Of a stretch of DNA of 64,000 nt, positions 9,410-18,813 are shown piece by piece. The stretch covers positions 124,001 through 188,000 of the forward strand of contig NZ_SDGV01000017.1 in assembly GCF_004795745.1 (NCBI RefSeq), given 5' to 3'. The stretch's first letter is position 1, and every line of letters starts with the position of its first letter. The notes below the pieces were generated by a model, which searched no databases, had not been told where the DNA came from, and saw only the letters and a list, made by a program, of their open reading frames with translations. The DNA is from Vagococcus silagei. GTDB lineage: Bacteria; Bacillota; Bacilli; Lactobacillales; Vagococcaceae. The translations under genes were made by a program, and so were the position numbers.

Positions 9410-9937
9410 CTATTGTCCCGACGAACCAAAGCCACCATCGCGATTTTGTGTTGTTTCATCATTATCAGCTTTTAAGAACGGCAAAAAGATGCCTTGCCCA
9501 ATTCGTTCGCCTTTTTTAATCACGACATCTGTTAGACCAAAATTAATAAATTGGAACATAATATGACCTTCGTTGCCAGCATTACCATAATAGTCACTAT
9601 CAATAATGCCAACACCATTTCCTAATAATAAGAAACGTTTCAAGGGATTGCTAGAACGATTACATAATTGTAAAAATTCATCTTCACCCATATATGCTTT
9701 CACCCCAGTAGGAACTAAAACAGGTTTTACCTCTTTTTTTAACTGGTCATCAGCAAAAAATTCATCATGATTTAGAATTGCTTTTAAACTTGTCGCAATC
9801 CCTTTTTTCCAAATACTTGGAATGACAACCTCACTAGCTGCTTCAAAATCATATCCAGCTGCATGGTGTGTTGCTCTTTTTGGTAAATTAATCGCATCAA
9901 ATGTTGATACTTTTTCAAATCCCCTATTTCTCGACAT
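9410..9937 (-). CDS. dut: dUTP diphosphatase (trimeric dUTPase)
   Basis: Hydrolyses dUTP to dUMP, keeping uracil out of DNA. The 175-aa protein carries the five family motifs: HAAGYDFEA (1), LCNRSSNPLKR (2), GVGIIDSDYYGNAGNEG (3), KKGERIGQGIF (4) and NRDGGFGSSG (5). Motif 3 contains the catalytic Asp. The insertion between motifs 1 and 2 (residues ~45-85) is longer than in the shortest bacterial enzymes and is typical of the longer variant in lactic acid bacteria and their phages. It is upstream of radA and probably co-transcribed. No phage genes lie nearby, so a chromosomal housekeeping copy is most likely. Confidence 0.93.
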   Translation of the reverse strand: MSRNRGFEKVSTFDAINLPKRATHHAAGYDFEAASEVVIPSIWKKGIATSLKAILNHDEFFADDQLKKEVKPVLVPTGVKAYMGEDEFLQLCNRSSNPLKRFLLLGNGVGIIDSDYYGNAGNEGHIMFQFINFGLTDVVIKKGERIGQGIFLPFLKADNDETTQNRDGGFGSSGQ

Positions 9938-9987
9938 CTAATAAAAAACTCCAATCTCTATATACTGTATCTAGATAATTATAGCAA

Positions 9988-10035
9988 AATAAAAAGAGTA
10001 AGTCTGTTTAATTCACACAAACCTACCCTTTTCTT
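9988..10035 (-). terminator. Terminator of kup
   Basis: GGTAGGTTTGT pairs imperfectly with AAACAGACTTACTC on the minus strand, followed by five T. It lies about 20 bases after the kup stop. Confidence 0.65.
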
Positions 10036-10052
10036 CAATATTTTAATTATTT

Positions 10053-12098
10053 TTAATCTTGTTCTTCATCATCATCGTCTTCATCGAAATCATCAACTTG
10101 AATTTTAGTTAATTTCGATAGATGTTTGTGTTTTCCGACGACAAGTGGCACATGTTCAAATGTTACATCACTATATTCTAAACCAAACCATTTAGCCGGA
10201 TCAAAAGCTAGTTTCTTAATACCTAGCTTAAGTTGCATGACTAATGTATCTAACGCACTTAACGACGTCACACGCGTTAATTCTTCTTTAATCAATACGA
10301 AAGCAAAATCGCCAACTTCACGCCCTGGCATAATTGAATATTTCTGCGGTTGTTTCGGTAACTGACCTGAACTCATTAAATCATGGACAATTTGACGGAT
10401 ATAAACATTCACTTCTTGATTGACTCTAAAACCTAAACGCAATTGAACATTGACAATATAATCCGTCCCCATCATATCTACATAATACTCTTTTGTATAA
10501 GGTTGATCGGTAACAAAGACATTCACAAACCAATAAACCTTAGCTTTTTTAGGACTCTTATCTAAAATAGAGTACATGAGTTCACGACCAACTTGGTGCC
10601 CTTTAATTTTAGAAGTTAAAAAGACAATATTGGTTTGATATTGCGGCACACTTTCATCTTGTCTTAATTCATCTAATTGATCTTTATAATCATATAATGA
10701 GACACGATCTGAACTTTTTTCTTGGATGACATTACCACGATGCCAAATCAACATAATCAACAGAATAGTCACTGCGATTAAAACAGCAACATACCCACCA
10801 TGTAAGAATTTTGTTGCACTTGAAATAAAGAAGACACTTTCAATCATCCCAAAGAAGAAGAAAATTCCAAAAGCTAAGATTTTCGGTGTTTTAATTTGAA
10901 TCAAGTAGAATAAAAGTAAAATTGTGGTCATTAACATTGTAATTGTGATTGCCAAACCATAAGCTGCCTCCATATGTGCAGATGTTCTAAAGGTTACCAC
11001 AATACTTAAACAACCGATTAGTAATAGTGTATTGACAACTGGAATATAAAGTTGCCCTTTTTGATCAGTTGGATACACAATTCTTAAACGAGGTAGTAAT
11101 CTTAATTTAATTGCTTCTGAAACTAATGTATATGAACCCGAAATCAATGACTGTGACGCAATAACAGCTGCTGCAGTCGCAAATAATACGCCAACAACTG
11201 TTAATGAACTAGGCATCATTCTAAAGAATGGATTTAACATTTCTATTTCTTGATACATTGGATTATCTTTAACGCTAATAATCCAAGCAGCCTGACCAAA
11301 ATAGTTTAAAGTCAAACAAATTTTGATGTAAGGCCAACTAAAACGAATGTTCTTACGTCCTGCGTGACCTAAGTCTGAATACAAAGCTTCAGCTCCAGTT
11401 GTTGCTAAGAACACACTTCCTAAAATAAAGACACCCATTTTATTTTCTGGCGACATCAAGATTTTCAAAGCGTAAATTGGATTTAATGCTCGAATCACTG
11501 ACAAATCTTGAGCAAAATTAAAAAGCCCTATCGCGCCTAAAAAAGTGAACCATGCTAACATGATTGGACCAAATGCAGTCCCTACTTTTTGTGTCCCAAA
11601 CCGTTGAATCATAAATAATGAAATAATAATTACCATTGTAATGACAACAATCACATGTTGATTATCACCAAATACATTATAAAATGTTGGGATTCCGCGT
11701 AAGCCTTCAATCGCAGTCGTTACTGTTACTGCAGGGGTTAAAACACCATCTGCTAGTAATGTCGCTCCTCCAATCATTGCCGGAAAAACTAAATACTTAC
11801 TCATTTTTTTCACTAGTGTGTAGAGTGAAAAGATACCACCTTCGCCATGATTATCTGCACTTAAAGCAATCATGACATATTTAACCGTTGTTAATAGTGT
11901 TAACGTCCAAAAAACCAACGAAACCGCACCTAAGATAAAATCCTCTGATACTAAAGCTAAACCACCATTTCCTTCAATGATCGCTTTCATGACATAAAGT
12001 GGACTTGTTCCAATATCACCATAAACGACACCCATCGCAATTAAGGCGCCACCCATTGTAAATTTGTCCAAATTATCTTTTTTTGCTGCACTTTCCAT
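10053..12098 (-). CDS. kup: KUP-type potassium uptake protein
   Basis: A 681-aa KUP/HAK/KT-family K+/H+ symporter. The family motif [14 protein letters not shown] lies at residues 23-36; about 12 membrane spans fill residues 15-450, followed by a cytoplasmic C-terminal domain. The protein ends in a very acidic tail ([13 protein letters not shown]). The ribosome site GAGAGGGA lies upstream of the ATG. Many Firmicutes kup genes are controlled by a ydaO-type c-di-AMP riboswitch; I looked for that consensus in the leader and did not see it. The gene is monocistronic, with a terminator behind it and a divergent promoter region shared with proBA. Confidence 0.95.
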   Translation of the reverse strand: MESAAKKDNLDKFTMGGALIAMGVVYGDIGTSPLYVMKAIIEGNGGLALVSEDFILGAVSLVFWTLTLLTTVKYVMIALSADNHGEGGIFSLYTLVKKMSKYLVFPAMIGGATLLADGVLTPAVTVTTAIEGLRGIPTFYNVFGDNQHVIVVITMVIIISLFMIQRFGTQKVGTAFGPIMLAWFTFLGAIGLFNFAQDLSVIRALNPIYALKILMSPENKMGVFILGSVFLATTGAEALYSDLGHAGRKNIRFSWPYIKICLTLNYFGQAAWIISVKDNPMYQEIEMLNPFFRMMPSSLTVVGVLFATAAAVIASQSLISGSYTLVSEAIKLRLLPRLRIVYPTDQKGQLYIPVVNTLLLIGCLSIVVTFRTSAHMEAAYGLAITITMLMTTILLLFYLIQIKTPKILAFGIFFFFGMIESVFFISSATKFLHGGYVAVLIAVTILLIMLIWHRGNVIQEKSSDRVSLYDYKDQLDELRQDESVPQYQTNIVFLTSKIKGHQVGRELMYSILDKSPKKAKVYWFVNVFVTDQPYTKEYYVDMMGTDYIVNVQLRLGFRVNQEVNVYIRQIVHDLMSSGQLPKQPQKYSIMPGREVGDFAFVLIKEELTRVTSLSALDTLVMQLKLGIKKLAFDPAKWFGLEYSDVTFEHVPLVVGKHKHLSKLTKIQVDDFDEDDDDEEQD

Positions 12099-12468
12099 CG
12101 TTACTTCCCTCTCGCTTTCTCATTCCTATCCTTTTATTTTTATAATGACTAACATAACATTTTCATAAATTTAAAAATTTACAAAATATAAGAGCCATTA
12201 TACATCAAAATTGCAAAATTAACAGTGCTTTTTACAATACATTTTCATTTCTTTTTAACAACTCAAAAACACTGTTATTTCAACCCTTACGCTAAACGAG
12301 TATTCAATCAGGAGCTCTATAAAACTTGTGTTATTTCATTTATTGTTTTCTTTCATAAAAAAACAGTGCTATTATAATGAATTCACACAATTCAAACGAC
12401 TTACAACTCGATTCGTTGTCTACAACATGATAGAATATAGCTATTACAATAGAAAAAGGATGAATTAA
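12099..12468. promoter_or_regulatory. Divergent kup / proBA promoter region with repeated AACAGTG motif
   Basis: A 370-base gap without a gene. A minus-strand TATAAT (12197-12202) 17 bases from CTGTTA is the likely kup promoter. A plus-strand TATAAT (12373-12378) is the likely proBA -10. The 7-mer AACAGTG occurs at 12221 and 12362 on the plus strand and at 12270-12276 on the minus strand, in each case next to an A/T run; one copy covers the kup -35 and one lies just before the proBA -10. No riboswitch or T-box was recognised. Confidence 0.5.
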
Positions 12469-13269
12469 GTGAGAAACTCATTAACTAAAGTTAAACGCGT
12501 TGTGGTCAAAGTTGGGACCAGTTCGCTTGTACTAAAAAATGGTAAATTAAATTTACGCTCAATCGATCAATTAGCATTTGTTTTAACTTCACTAACAAAT
12601 CAAGGCTATGAAGTTACTCTTGTCTCTTCCGGAGCGATTGGTGCAGGGTTACAAAAACTTGGTTTAACTAGTCGACCAAGCACAATTGCTAAACAGCAAG
12701 CCATTGCTGCCATTGGCCAATCTGAACTAGTCAAAACATATTCGCAACGCTTTGAAAACTATAATCAAGAAATTGCACAAGTCTTAATGACGCGTGATAT
12801 CGTTGATTTCCCTGAAAGTCGAAAAAATGTCATCAATACTCTAAATGAATTACTCAAGATGAAGCTTGTTCCCATTGTTAATGAAAATGACAGTGTCGCA
12901 GTTGATGAATTAGATCACCAAACTAAATTTGGTGATAACGATCAACTGTCTGCAATAGTCGCTAAGTTAATCGATGCTGACCTGTTAATTATGTTATCTG
13001 ATATTGATGGCTTTTATTCTGGTAATCCGCAAACAGATCCAACTGCAACTTTATTTTCAACTATCACGGAAATCACACCTGAATTGACTGAAGCGGCTGG
13101 TGGCGAAGGAAGTCGTTTTGGTACCGGCGGCATGGCAAGCAAGTTAAAAGCCGCACAACGTATTTTTGATTATAACGGTCAAATGGTCTTAGCCAATGGC
13201 GCAGACCCTAGTATTATTTTCGACATCATTGATGGTCGTGAAGTTGGCACATTATTTTCCAATCACTAA
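12469..13269 (+). CDS. proB: Glutamate 5-kinase
   Basis: The first step of proline synthesis, ATP-dependent phosphorylation of glutamate. The 266-aa protein is a bare amino-acid-kinase domain: KVGTSSLV at the N terminus, VSSGAIGAG near residue 55, NENDSVA near 140, FGDNDQLSA near 155 and FGTGGMASKLKAA near 220. It lacks the C-terminal PUA domain of E. coli ProB, as is common in lactic acid bacteria. The start is GTG with AAAAGGA about ten bases upstream. It is followed after 23 bases by proA. Confidence 0.96.
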   Translation: MRNSLTKVKRVVVKVGTSSLVLKNGKLNLRSIDQLAFVLTSLTNQGYEVTLVSSGAIGAGLQKLGLTSRPSTIAKQQAIAAIGQSELVKTYSQRFENYNQEIAQVLMTRDIVDFPESRKNVINTLNELLKMKLVPIVNENDSVAVDELDHQTKFGDNDQLSAIVAKLIDADLLIMLSDIDGFYSGNPQTDPTATLFSTITEITPELTEAAGGEGSRFGTGGMASKLKAAQRIFDYNGQMVLANGADPSIIFDIIDGREVGTLFSNH

Positions 13270-13292
13270 TCATTTGAAAGGAGTAACACCTT

Positions 13293-14537
13293 ATGACTGA
13301 CTTAACTATTCTTGGACAACAAGCTAAAGTTGCAGCTCGCACACTATCAATTGCGACTACAGCACAAAAAAATCAAGCTTTAAATGCAATTATTCAATCT
13401 TTAAATACTTATGAATCTGAAATACTAGCAGCAAATCAAAAAGATATTGCCACAGCCAAAGAAAACGGCATTTCAGACCCAATGATCGATCGTCTCCTAC
13501 TAACAAGTGAACGCTTAAAAGCGATGCAGGCAGATATTCAAACCATTATTGATCTCAATGATCCTATCGGAAGTATGGATAAAGTTTGGGTCAATGAAGA
13601 TAATTTATCTATTGGAAAGCAGCGAGTCCCCTTGGGTGTTGTCGGTATTATTTACGAATCTCGTCCTAACGTTACAACAGATGCAGCTTGTCTTTGTTTT
13701 AAATCGGGAAATGCTATTATTTTACGTGGCGGAAAAGAGGCTCTTCATTCAAACAAAGCACTAGTAAACGCAATGCAATCAGCTCTAGTAGCAAATAGTT
13801 TTAAAAAAGAAACGATTCAATTAATTGAAGATACATCACGTGAAACAGCGCGCGAATTTATGCAACTCAATGATTATCTAGATGTCTTAATTCCTCGTGG
13901 TGGGGCTAATCTGATTCAAACAGTTGTCAAAACAGCATCAGTACCAATCATCGAAACGGGAACAGGTAACTGTCATGTTTATGTTGATTCTGAAGCACAA
14001 ATCCAAATGGCTATAGATATTGTTGTTAATGGCAAGTGCCAACGACCTAGCGTCTGTAACGCAATTGAAACGGTCATTGTTCATGAAGAAATTGCCGCAA
14101 ACTTTTTACCGCAACTTGAGGAAGCTTTAGCGCCGCATAAAGTTGAACTTCGTGCTGACCAGGCAGCTAAAAAATACTTAACACATGCAAAAGACGCAAC
14201 AGAAGAAGATTTTGCAACTGAATTTCTAGATTTAATTTTAGCAGTTAAAACTGTTTCTTCACTTGATGACGCAATGATTCATATTGATCAATATAGTACG
14301 CGTCACTCTGAAGTCATTATTACAGATAACTACTTCACTTCACAGAGGTTTGTTAAAGAAGTTGACGCAGCAGCTGTTTATATTAATGCTTCATCTCGTT
14401 TTACTGATGGTAGTGTCTTTGGTTTTGGTGGTGAAATCGGCATCAGTACCCAAAAACTCCACGCACGTGGACCAATGGGATTAAACGAATTGACTTCGAT
14501 TAAGTATGTTATCTTAGGAACTGGACAAACACGTTAA
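13293..14537 (+). CDS. proA: Glutamate-5-semialdehyde dehydrogenase
   Basis: The second step of proline synthesis, NADPH-dependent reduction of glutamyl-5-phosphate. 414 aa, the usual length. The aldehyde-dehydrogenase features are the IYESRPNVT segment, FKSGNAIILRGGKEA, and the catalytic cysteine in GKCQRPSVCNA near residue 250. AAAGGAG precedes the ATG. It is the last gene of a two-gene operon; proC is not in the window. Confidence 0.97.
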   Translation: MTDLTILGQQAKVAARTLSIATTAQKNQALNAIIQSLNTYESEILAANQKDIATAKENGISDPMIDRLLLTSERLKAMQADIQTIIDLNDPIGSMDKVWVNEDNLSIGKQRVPLGVVGIIYESRPNVTTDAACLCFKSGNAIILRGGKEALHSNKALVNAMQSALVANSFKKETIQLIEDTSRETAREFMQLNDYLDVLIPRGGANLIQTVVKTASVPIIETGTGNCHVYVDSEAQIQMAIDIVVNGKCQRPSVCNAIETVIVHEEIAANFLPQLEEALAPHKVELRADQAAKKYLTHAKDATEEDFATEFLDLILAVKTVSSLDDAMIHIDQYSTRHSEVIITDNYFTSQRFVKEVDAAAVYINASSRFTDGSVFGFGGEIGISTQKLHARGPMGLNELTSIKYVILGTGQTR

Positions 14538-14548
14538 AAAAATCATAA

Positions 14549-14590
14549 AAAAACTAGTGCACGAAATACCAAGCACTAGTTTCTTTTTAT
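14549..14590 (+). terminator. Terminator of proBA
   Basis: Perfect arms ACTAGTGC / GCACTAGT with a 12-base loop, an A run before and a T run after. Confidence 0.88.
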
Positions 14591-14667
14591 CTTTATTTAC
14601 GACAGTCGCACCACATAATGAGATTCTTTTTAATTTTAAGCCTAATGTTTTCAACTTTGTTGTATGT

Positions 14668-14673
14668 TATAAT
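14668..14673 (+). promoter_or_regulatory. Likely -10 element of the YfhO gene
   Basis: A TATAAT hexamer 36 bases before the start codon; no convincing -35 is visible at the usual spacing. Confidence 0.45.
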
Positions 14674-14708
14674 AAATATCGTTAATTACATATGGAGGAT
14701 TTTCTATA

Positions 14709-17363
14709 ATGAGACAAGCTAGAAGAAAAACGAAGAAAAAAATCTGGGGATTTGGCGTCGCCGCCTTTTTCATACCAGTATTAATTATGTTCCTGGTTTA
14801 TTTAAGCCTTGGAATTTATTGGGGAAGTGAACGAAGTGTTTTAGCTAGTGATGCTTTTGCACAATTCTCCAATTTTCACGCAAGTTTTAACAACGTACTA
14901 CACGGGGAACAAAGTATTTTTTATACTTGGAATGCCTCACTCGGCCTCAATTTTTGGTCATTAATTTCATACTATCTGGGTGGTATCTTTACACCACTGG
15001 TTTTCTTTTTCAAGAACCAAAATATTCCAGACGCCTTATATCTGATTACCTTAGTAAAAATTGGCTCTGCCGGACTTGCTTTTTGGTTTTATGCTAAAGA
15101 AACATTTAAATTAAATCAATGGAGTATCCTTTCGCTAAGCGTCTCCTACGCATTGATGTCGTTTAGTATCGCACAATCTGAGGTCATTATGTGGTTAGAT
15201 GCGATGGTTTACTTACCACTTATTATTTTAGGCATTAACCGTATTTTTGAAAATAAAAAACCAACTTTACTCTTTGTCGCTTATTTTATGTTGTTTGTAT
15301 CTAATTTTTATTTCGGTTTTATGATTGGAGTCTTCTCATTCCTTTATTTCATAGCAAAACTATTCCTGAATAAAAAGGAAGCTAAAAAACGAGTAGTTCC
15401 TTATTTTTTAACGGCTTTCACAGCAGGTATCAGTTCAATGATTTTAATTTTACCATCTATTCTTGATTTAAAAAGTAATGGTGAAACACTTACTAAGTTG
15501 ACAATGCTAAAGACAGAGGCAACTAGTGCTTGGGACATTATCGCTAAAAACATGATTGGTTCCTACGATACAACCAAATATGGTTCCATTCCATTTATTT
15601 ATATTGGTTTAATTCCACTTGTATTTTGTATTTTCTATTTTATTACCAAGAAAATTAGTTTAAACGAGAAAATTGCTTACGGTAGTATCATGGCTTTTAT
15701 TTTCCTATCATTTTACTTAGATCCATTAAATCTATTTTGGCATGGAATGCATGCGCCAAATATGTTCTTATTCCGATTTAGTTTCCTATTCTCTTTCACT
15801 GTCATTATGTTAGCAGGTTATGGATGGGAAAAATTTGAGAAAGAAGATAGCATCTATTTTATTGGCACAAGCATCATCTTAATCGTTCTCTTTGTACTTG
15901 CCAAGCTAACAACAGCGCCAGAACACTTTGATTTCATTTCACTAGAGTCACTTGCTCTTACAATTTTATTTATGATTTTATATATTTTACTAATGAGTCT
16001 CTATCATCAAGGTAAATTTTTAATGAAACATCTTGCTGTACTACTCTTTTTCTTAATGGCTGGAGAAGCATTTTTAAATACCAATTTCATGTTAAATGGG
16101 ATTCTCGACGATTGGAACTATGCATCACGAAGTTTGTATTCTGATCCTTATAAATCAATCGATTCACTCGTAAATCGTGCAGAGAAAGAAAACGAAAATA
16201 ATTTCTATCGACTTGAATCACTTGATGATGTTTCTTCCAATGATACATTTAATTATGGCTACAGCGGTATTAGCATGTTCTCTTCTGTTCGTAACCGACA
16301 CTCATCCGGACTCTTAGATACACTGGGATACCGTTCGCAAGGCACGAATCTAAATATTCGCTACGACAACAATACCGTAATGATGGATAGCCTTTTTGGG
16401 ATTCGTCACAATATCAGTAAACAACCCGTTAATAAATTTGGCTATGAAGTCATCGAATCAAAAGGTGAATATCAGCTGTATCAAAACTCATTAGCATTAC
16501 CATTAGGAATGTTAACTGATAAAGATTTATATAATTTAAAATTACCTGATACTGATAATTTAGGCTCACAAACAATGTTAATGAATCAGCTTTCTAATTT
16601 AACAACAGAATATTTTGATTTCATTAAACCTAAATTAGTCAAATCTGAAAATACTAAAATTATTCCAAAAGGTGATCAAAAAGTTCTTTATCAAGAGAAG
16701 AAACCTGATATCGGCAAGAAACTGACTTTCAACGTTTTAGTACCTGCAGGACAACAAGCTTATATTAGTATTTTTCCAACAGATTTTGGTTTGTTGGATG
16801 GCTCTTCGGCAATTGTTACTTCTCAAGGTGTAACTAATCGTTCACAAATTGATATTACTGGACAATACTATAATTTAGGTTACTTCTCTCAAGAATCAAC
16901 GATTCAATTTACTGTCGAATTCACCGGATCGCCAGAAGTAGAAGTCATTGAACCAACTGTTGTAACACTAGATACCAACCATTATCAAACTGCAATTCGT
17001 AACATTCAACAAAAAGATGTGAAATTTAAAGTTGATAAACGTCATGCCTATGCAAATGTTAATCTAGTTGAAGATCAAGTACTCTTCACAACAATTCCTT
17101 ATGATAAGGGTTGGACAGCGCGAATTGATGGAAAAAAAGTTAAAACAAAACCATTTGAAAAAGGTTTACTAACCTTCAATGTACCAAAAGGAAAACATGA
17201 TATTGAACTATCTTACTTACCGCCAGGCTTAAACCTAGGTTTTGCTTGTTTATTCCTTGGTATTGCAACGTTTTCTGGTTATGTACTATTCTTTTACAAT
17301 CCTCAATCTAAACGTAAATCAAGTAACACTAATAGTTCCTCTTCAAGAAGACGCTCTAAATAA
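14709..17363 (+). CDS. YfhO family membrane protein (GT-C type glycosyltransferase)
   Basis: An 884-aa polytopic membrane protein: a basic N terminus, about 12-13 hydrophobic spans to residue ~470, a large extracytoplasmic domain (residues ~475-840) and a last span near 845-870, then a basic Ser/Arg tail. The DAFAQFSNFH segment between the first two spans carries the acidic residue expected in GT-C enzymes. Some YfhO proteins glycosylate teichoic or lipoteichoic acids in Bacillus, Listeria and lactobacilli; the substrate here is not known. GGAGG precedes the ATG. It is monocistronic, with a terminator on its 3' side. Confidence 0.88.
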   Translation: MRQARRKTKKKIWGFGVAAFFIPVLIMFLVYLSLGIYWGSERSVLASDAFAQFSNFHASFNNVLHGEQSIFYTWNASLGLNFWSLISYYLGGIFTPLVFFFKNQNIPDALYLITLVKIGSAGLAFWFYAKETFKLNQWSILSLSVSYALMSFSIAQSEVIMWLDAMVYLPLIILGINRIFENKKPTLLFVAYFMLFVSNFYFGFMIGVFSFLYFIAKLFLNKKEAKKRVVPYFLTAFTAGISSMILILPSILDLKSNGETLTKLTMLKTEATSAWDIIAKNMIGSYDTTKYGSIPFIYIGLIPLVFCIFYFITKKISLNEKIAYGSIMAFIFLSFYLDPLNLFWHGMHAPNMFLFRFSFLFSFTVIMLAGYGWEKFEKEDSIYFIGTSIILIVLFVLAKLTTAPEHFDFISLESLALTILFMILYILLMSLYHQGKFLMKHLAVLLFFLMAGEAFLNTNFMLNGILDDWNYASRSLYSDPYKSIDSLVNRAEKENENNFYRLESLDDVSSNDTFNYGYSGISMFSSVRNRHSSGLLDTLGYRSQGTNLNIRYDNNTVMMDSLFGIRHNISKQPVNKFGYEVIESKGEYQLYQNSLALPLGMLTDKDLYNLKLPDTDNLGSQTMLMNQLSNLTTEYFDFIKPKLVKSENTKIIPKGDQKVLYQEKKPDIGKKLTFNVLVPAGQQAYISIFPTDFGLLDGSSAIVTSQGVTNRSQIDITGQYYNLGYFSQESTIQFTVEFTGSPEVEVIEPTVVTLDTNHYQTAIRNIQQKDVKFKVDKRHAYANVNLVEDQVLFTTIPYDKGWTARIDGKKVKTKPFEKGLLTFNVPKGKHDIELSYLPPGLNLGFACLFLGIATFSGYVLFFYNPQSKRKSSNTNSSSSRRRSK

Positions 17364-17368
17364 AAAAG

Positions 17369-17408
17369 AAGCCATCAAACTTATTAAATAAGTTTGAGGG
17401 CTTTTGTT
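17369..17408. terminator. Terminator between YfhO gene and dps (bidirectional)
   Basis: Arms GCCATCAAACTTAT and ATAAGTTTGAGGGC with a 3-base loop, an A run on the left and a T run on the right. Confidence 0.85.
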
Positions 17409-17430
17409 TGTTCTAAGAAATTTAGTTGGA

Positions 17431-17895
17431 TTAGCCTAAATTAGGTGCTTGACCTAATTCAGCAAATAGCATCCATAATGTTTTTTCTGTTTCACCTTTC
17501 ATACCAATAAAGATATCTTGAGTGACATGGTCACCTTCTTCTTCAGTAATTGTAATTGCTTCTGCACTTAATTGACGAAGATATTGATAACCAGAGATAA
17601 GAACTTCGAGATGTTCTTTCATTGTTTTATCATAAGTTCCAGGAGTATCTTTAATTTTTGTGTGTTCAGCAAATTCTGTTAACGTTGAATATGGGCTACC
17701 ACCAATTGTGATTAAACGTTCTGCAATAACATCTAATTGATCATTAATACCATCCATATACTCATCCATTTTTGGATGTAGTGTTAAGAAATTTTGACCT
17801 CTCATATACCAATGAGCTTGATGAATCACTACAGCAAACTGACTTAAATCGGCAACAGCTTGGTTTAAAATTTCTTTTGTTTTTACATTACTCAT
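17431..17895 (-). CDS. dps: Dps family ferritin-like DNA-binding/iron-storage protein
   Basis: A 154-aa four-helix protein that oxidises and stores Fe(II), protecting DNA from peroxide. The inter-subunit ferroxidase residues are visible: His in VIHQAHWYMRG, His in LTLHPKMDEYMD with Asp/Glu, and DVIAER. The N terminus is short and not strongly basic, so tight DNA binding is uncertain. The ATG has AAGGAGG eight bases upstream; a TTG two codons earlier is less likely. A perfect 8+2+8 palindrome sits just before the ribosome site and probably controls expression. Confidence 0.93.
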   Translation of the reverse strand: MSNVKTKEILNQAVADLSQFAVVIHQAHWYMRGQNFLTLHPKMDEYMDGINDQLDVIAERLITIGGSPYSTLTEFAEHTKIKDTPGTYDKTMKEHLEVLISGYQYLRQLSAEAITITEEEGDHVTQDIFIGMKGETEKTLWMLFAELGQAPNLG

Positions 17896-17913
17896 GAACA
17901 ATTCCTCCTTTAA

Positions 17914-17931
17914 TTACTATATCTATAGTAA
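17914..17931 (-). promoter_or_regulatory. Palindromic operator in front of dps
   Basis: TTACTATA-GA-TATAGTAA, a perfect 8-bp inverted repeat with a 2-base centre, lies between the expected promoter and the dps ribosome site. It does not match the PerR box TTATAATNATTATAA closely. Confidence 0.6.
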
Positions 17932-17963
17932 CACTTTAAAAGAGAAAATTAAAACAATAAGAA

Positions 17964-18683
17964 CTAAAGTTTTTTTTCAGCTTTTTGAACAGCATTTTGA
18001 ACAGCTTTATTCGTTTCTTGTTCATATGTTTCCATATCATTGACTCCTGCGATAAAAGCAAGCATTAATTGGTTTATCTCTTTATCTTGGCCATCCTTCA
18101 ATTTCCATTGTCTCTTATCTTTTAAAAATGTCAATTCGACTTTAACTGACACTTTTTTTGTATCCGATTTATTTAAGGCTGATAAAAACGAACTCATGAC
18201 TGCTTCTTGTAACTCAGCTGTCTTATCATTATTTTCTTCACTGACAATCGGTTTATCTAAAATATTCGTCAATGTATTTTCGATAACTTGCGCATAATCT
18301 AAGCCACGAATATCATACGATATTTTAACAAATTCATCTGTCTCATCAATAACATTTACTTCATATTTGGCCTTATTTTGAACTGCCTCGATTAGACTTG
18401 CTGATAGTTTATCTTTGTCTTTATCTGATAATTCATCGACTATTGCATCAAAAACATCTGAAAAGTGTGATTCAAAAGTATTCATTTTGACACGAAGTTG
18501 CTTTTCTAAAAGATCACCTTCAACAAAATATTCTTTAAAATTTTTACTATCTTTATAATAAATAAAATTATTCACAAAAGTTGTTCCAACTGTTTGAGGG
18601 GTTAATTCTTTAGATTGGCAGCCAGCCAAAATAAACAACAAGATGGTCATCATTGCTATGCCAAATGATTTTATTTTCTTCAT
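17964..18683 (-). CDS. Hypothetical lipoprotein
   Basis: 239 aa with a lipoprotein signal: a basic start, a hydrophobic core, then LAGCQSK with the lipid-attachment Cys at residue 22. The mature part is charged and mainly helical, with repeated Lys/Asp/Glu (for example DELSDKDKDKL), and ends in a lysine-rich helix (NAVQKAEKKL). I do not recognise a catalytic motif. It resembles the small extracytoplasmic lipoproteins of enterococci and streptococci with DUF-type annotations. GGGAG precedes the ATG. It stands alone between dps and a divergent prepilin peptidase gene, so context gives no function. Confidence 0.75.
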   Translation of the reverse strand: MKKIKSFGIAMMTILLFILAGCQSKELTPQTVGTTFVNNFIYYKDSKNFKEYFVEGDLLEKQLRVKMNTFESHFSDVFDAIVDELSDKDKDKLSASLIEAVQNKAKYEVNVIDETDEFVKISYDIRGLDYAQVIENTLTNILDKPIVSEENNDKTAELQEAVMSSFLSALNKSDTKKVSVKVELTFLKDKRQWKLKDGQDKEINQLMLAFIAGVNDMETYEQETNKAVQNAVQKAEKKL

Positions 18684-18813
18684 ATACTATCTCCCTAAAG
18701 GTTATCATATATTAAATTTAACACATTTGAGCATAAAATGTACTTTTTTAAACGAAATTGTCGATAAGTTTTGCGTATCTTATTCAAAATAGAAAGAAAG
18801 AGGGCAAATTAAC

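Noticed and set aside
12099-12468. ydaO-type c-di-AMP riboswitch before kup
   Set aside because: The leader lacks the conserved aptamer segments; only promoter-like and short repeated motifs are visible.
17914-17931. PerR box at dps
   Set aside because: The palindrome TTACTATA-GA-TATAGTAA has a different half site and spacing from the PerR consensus.
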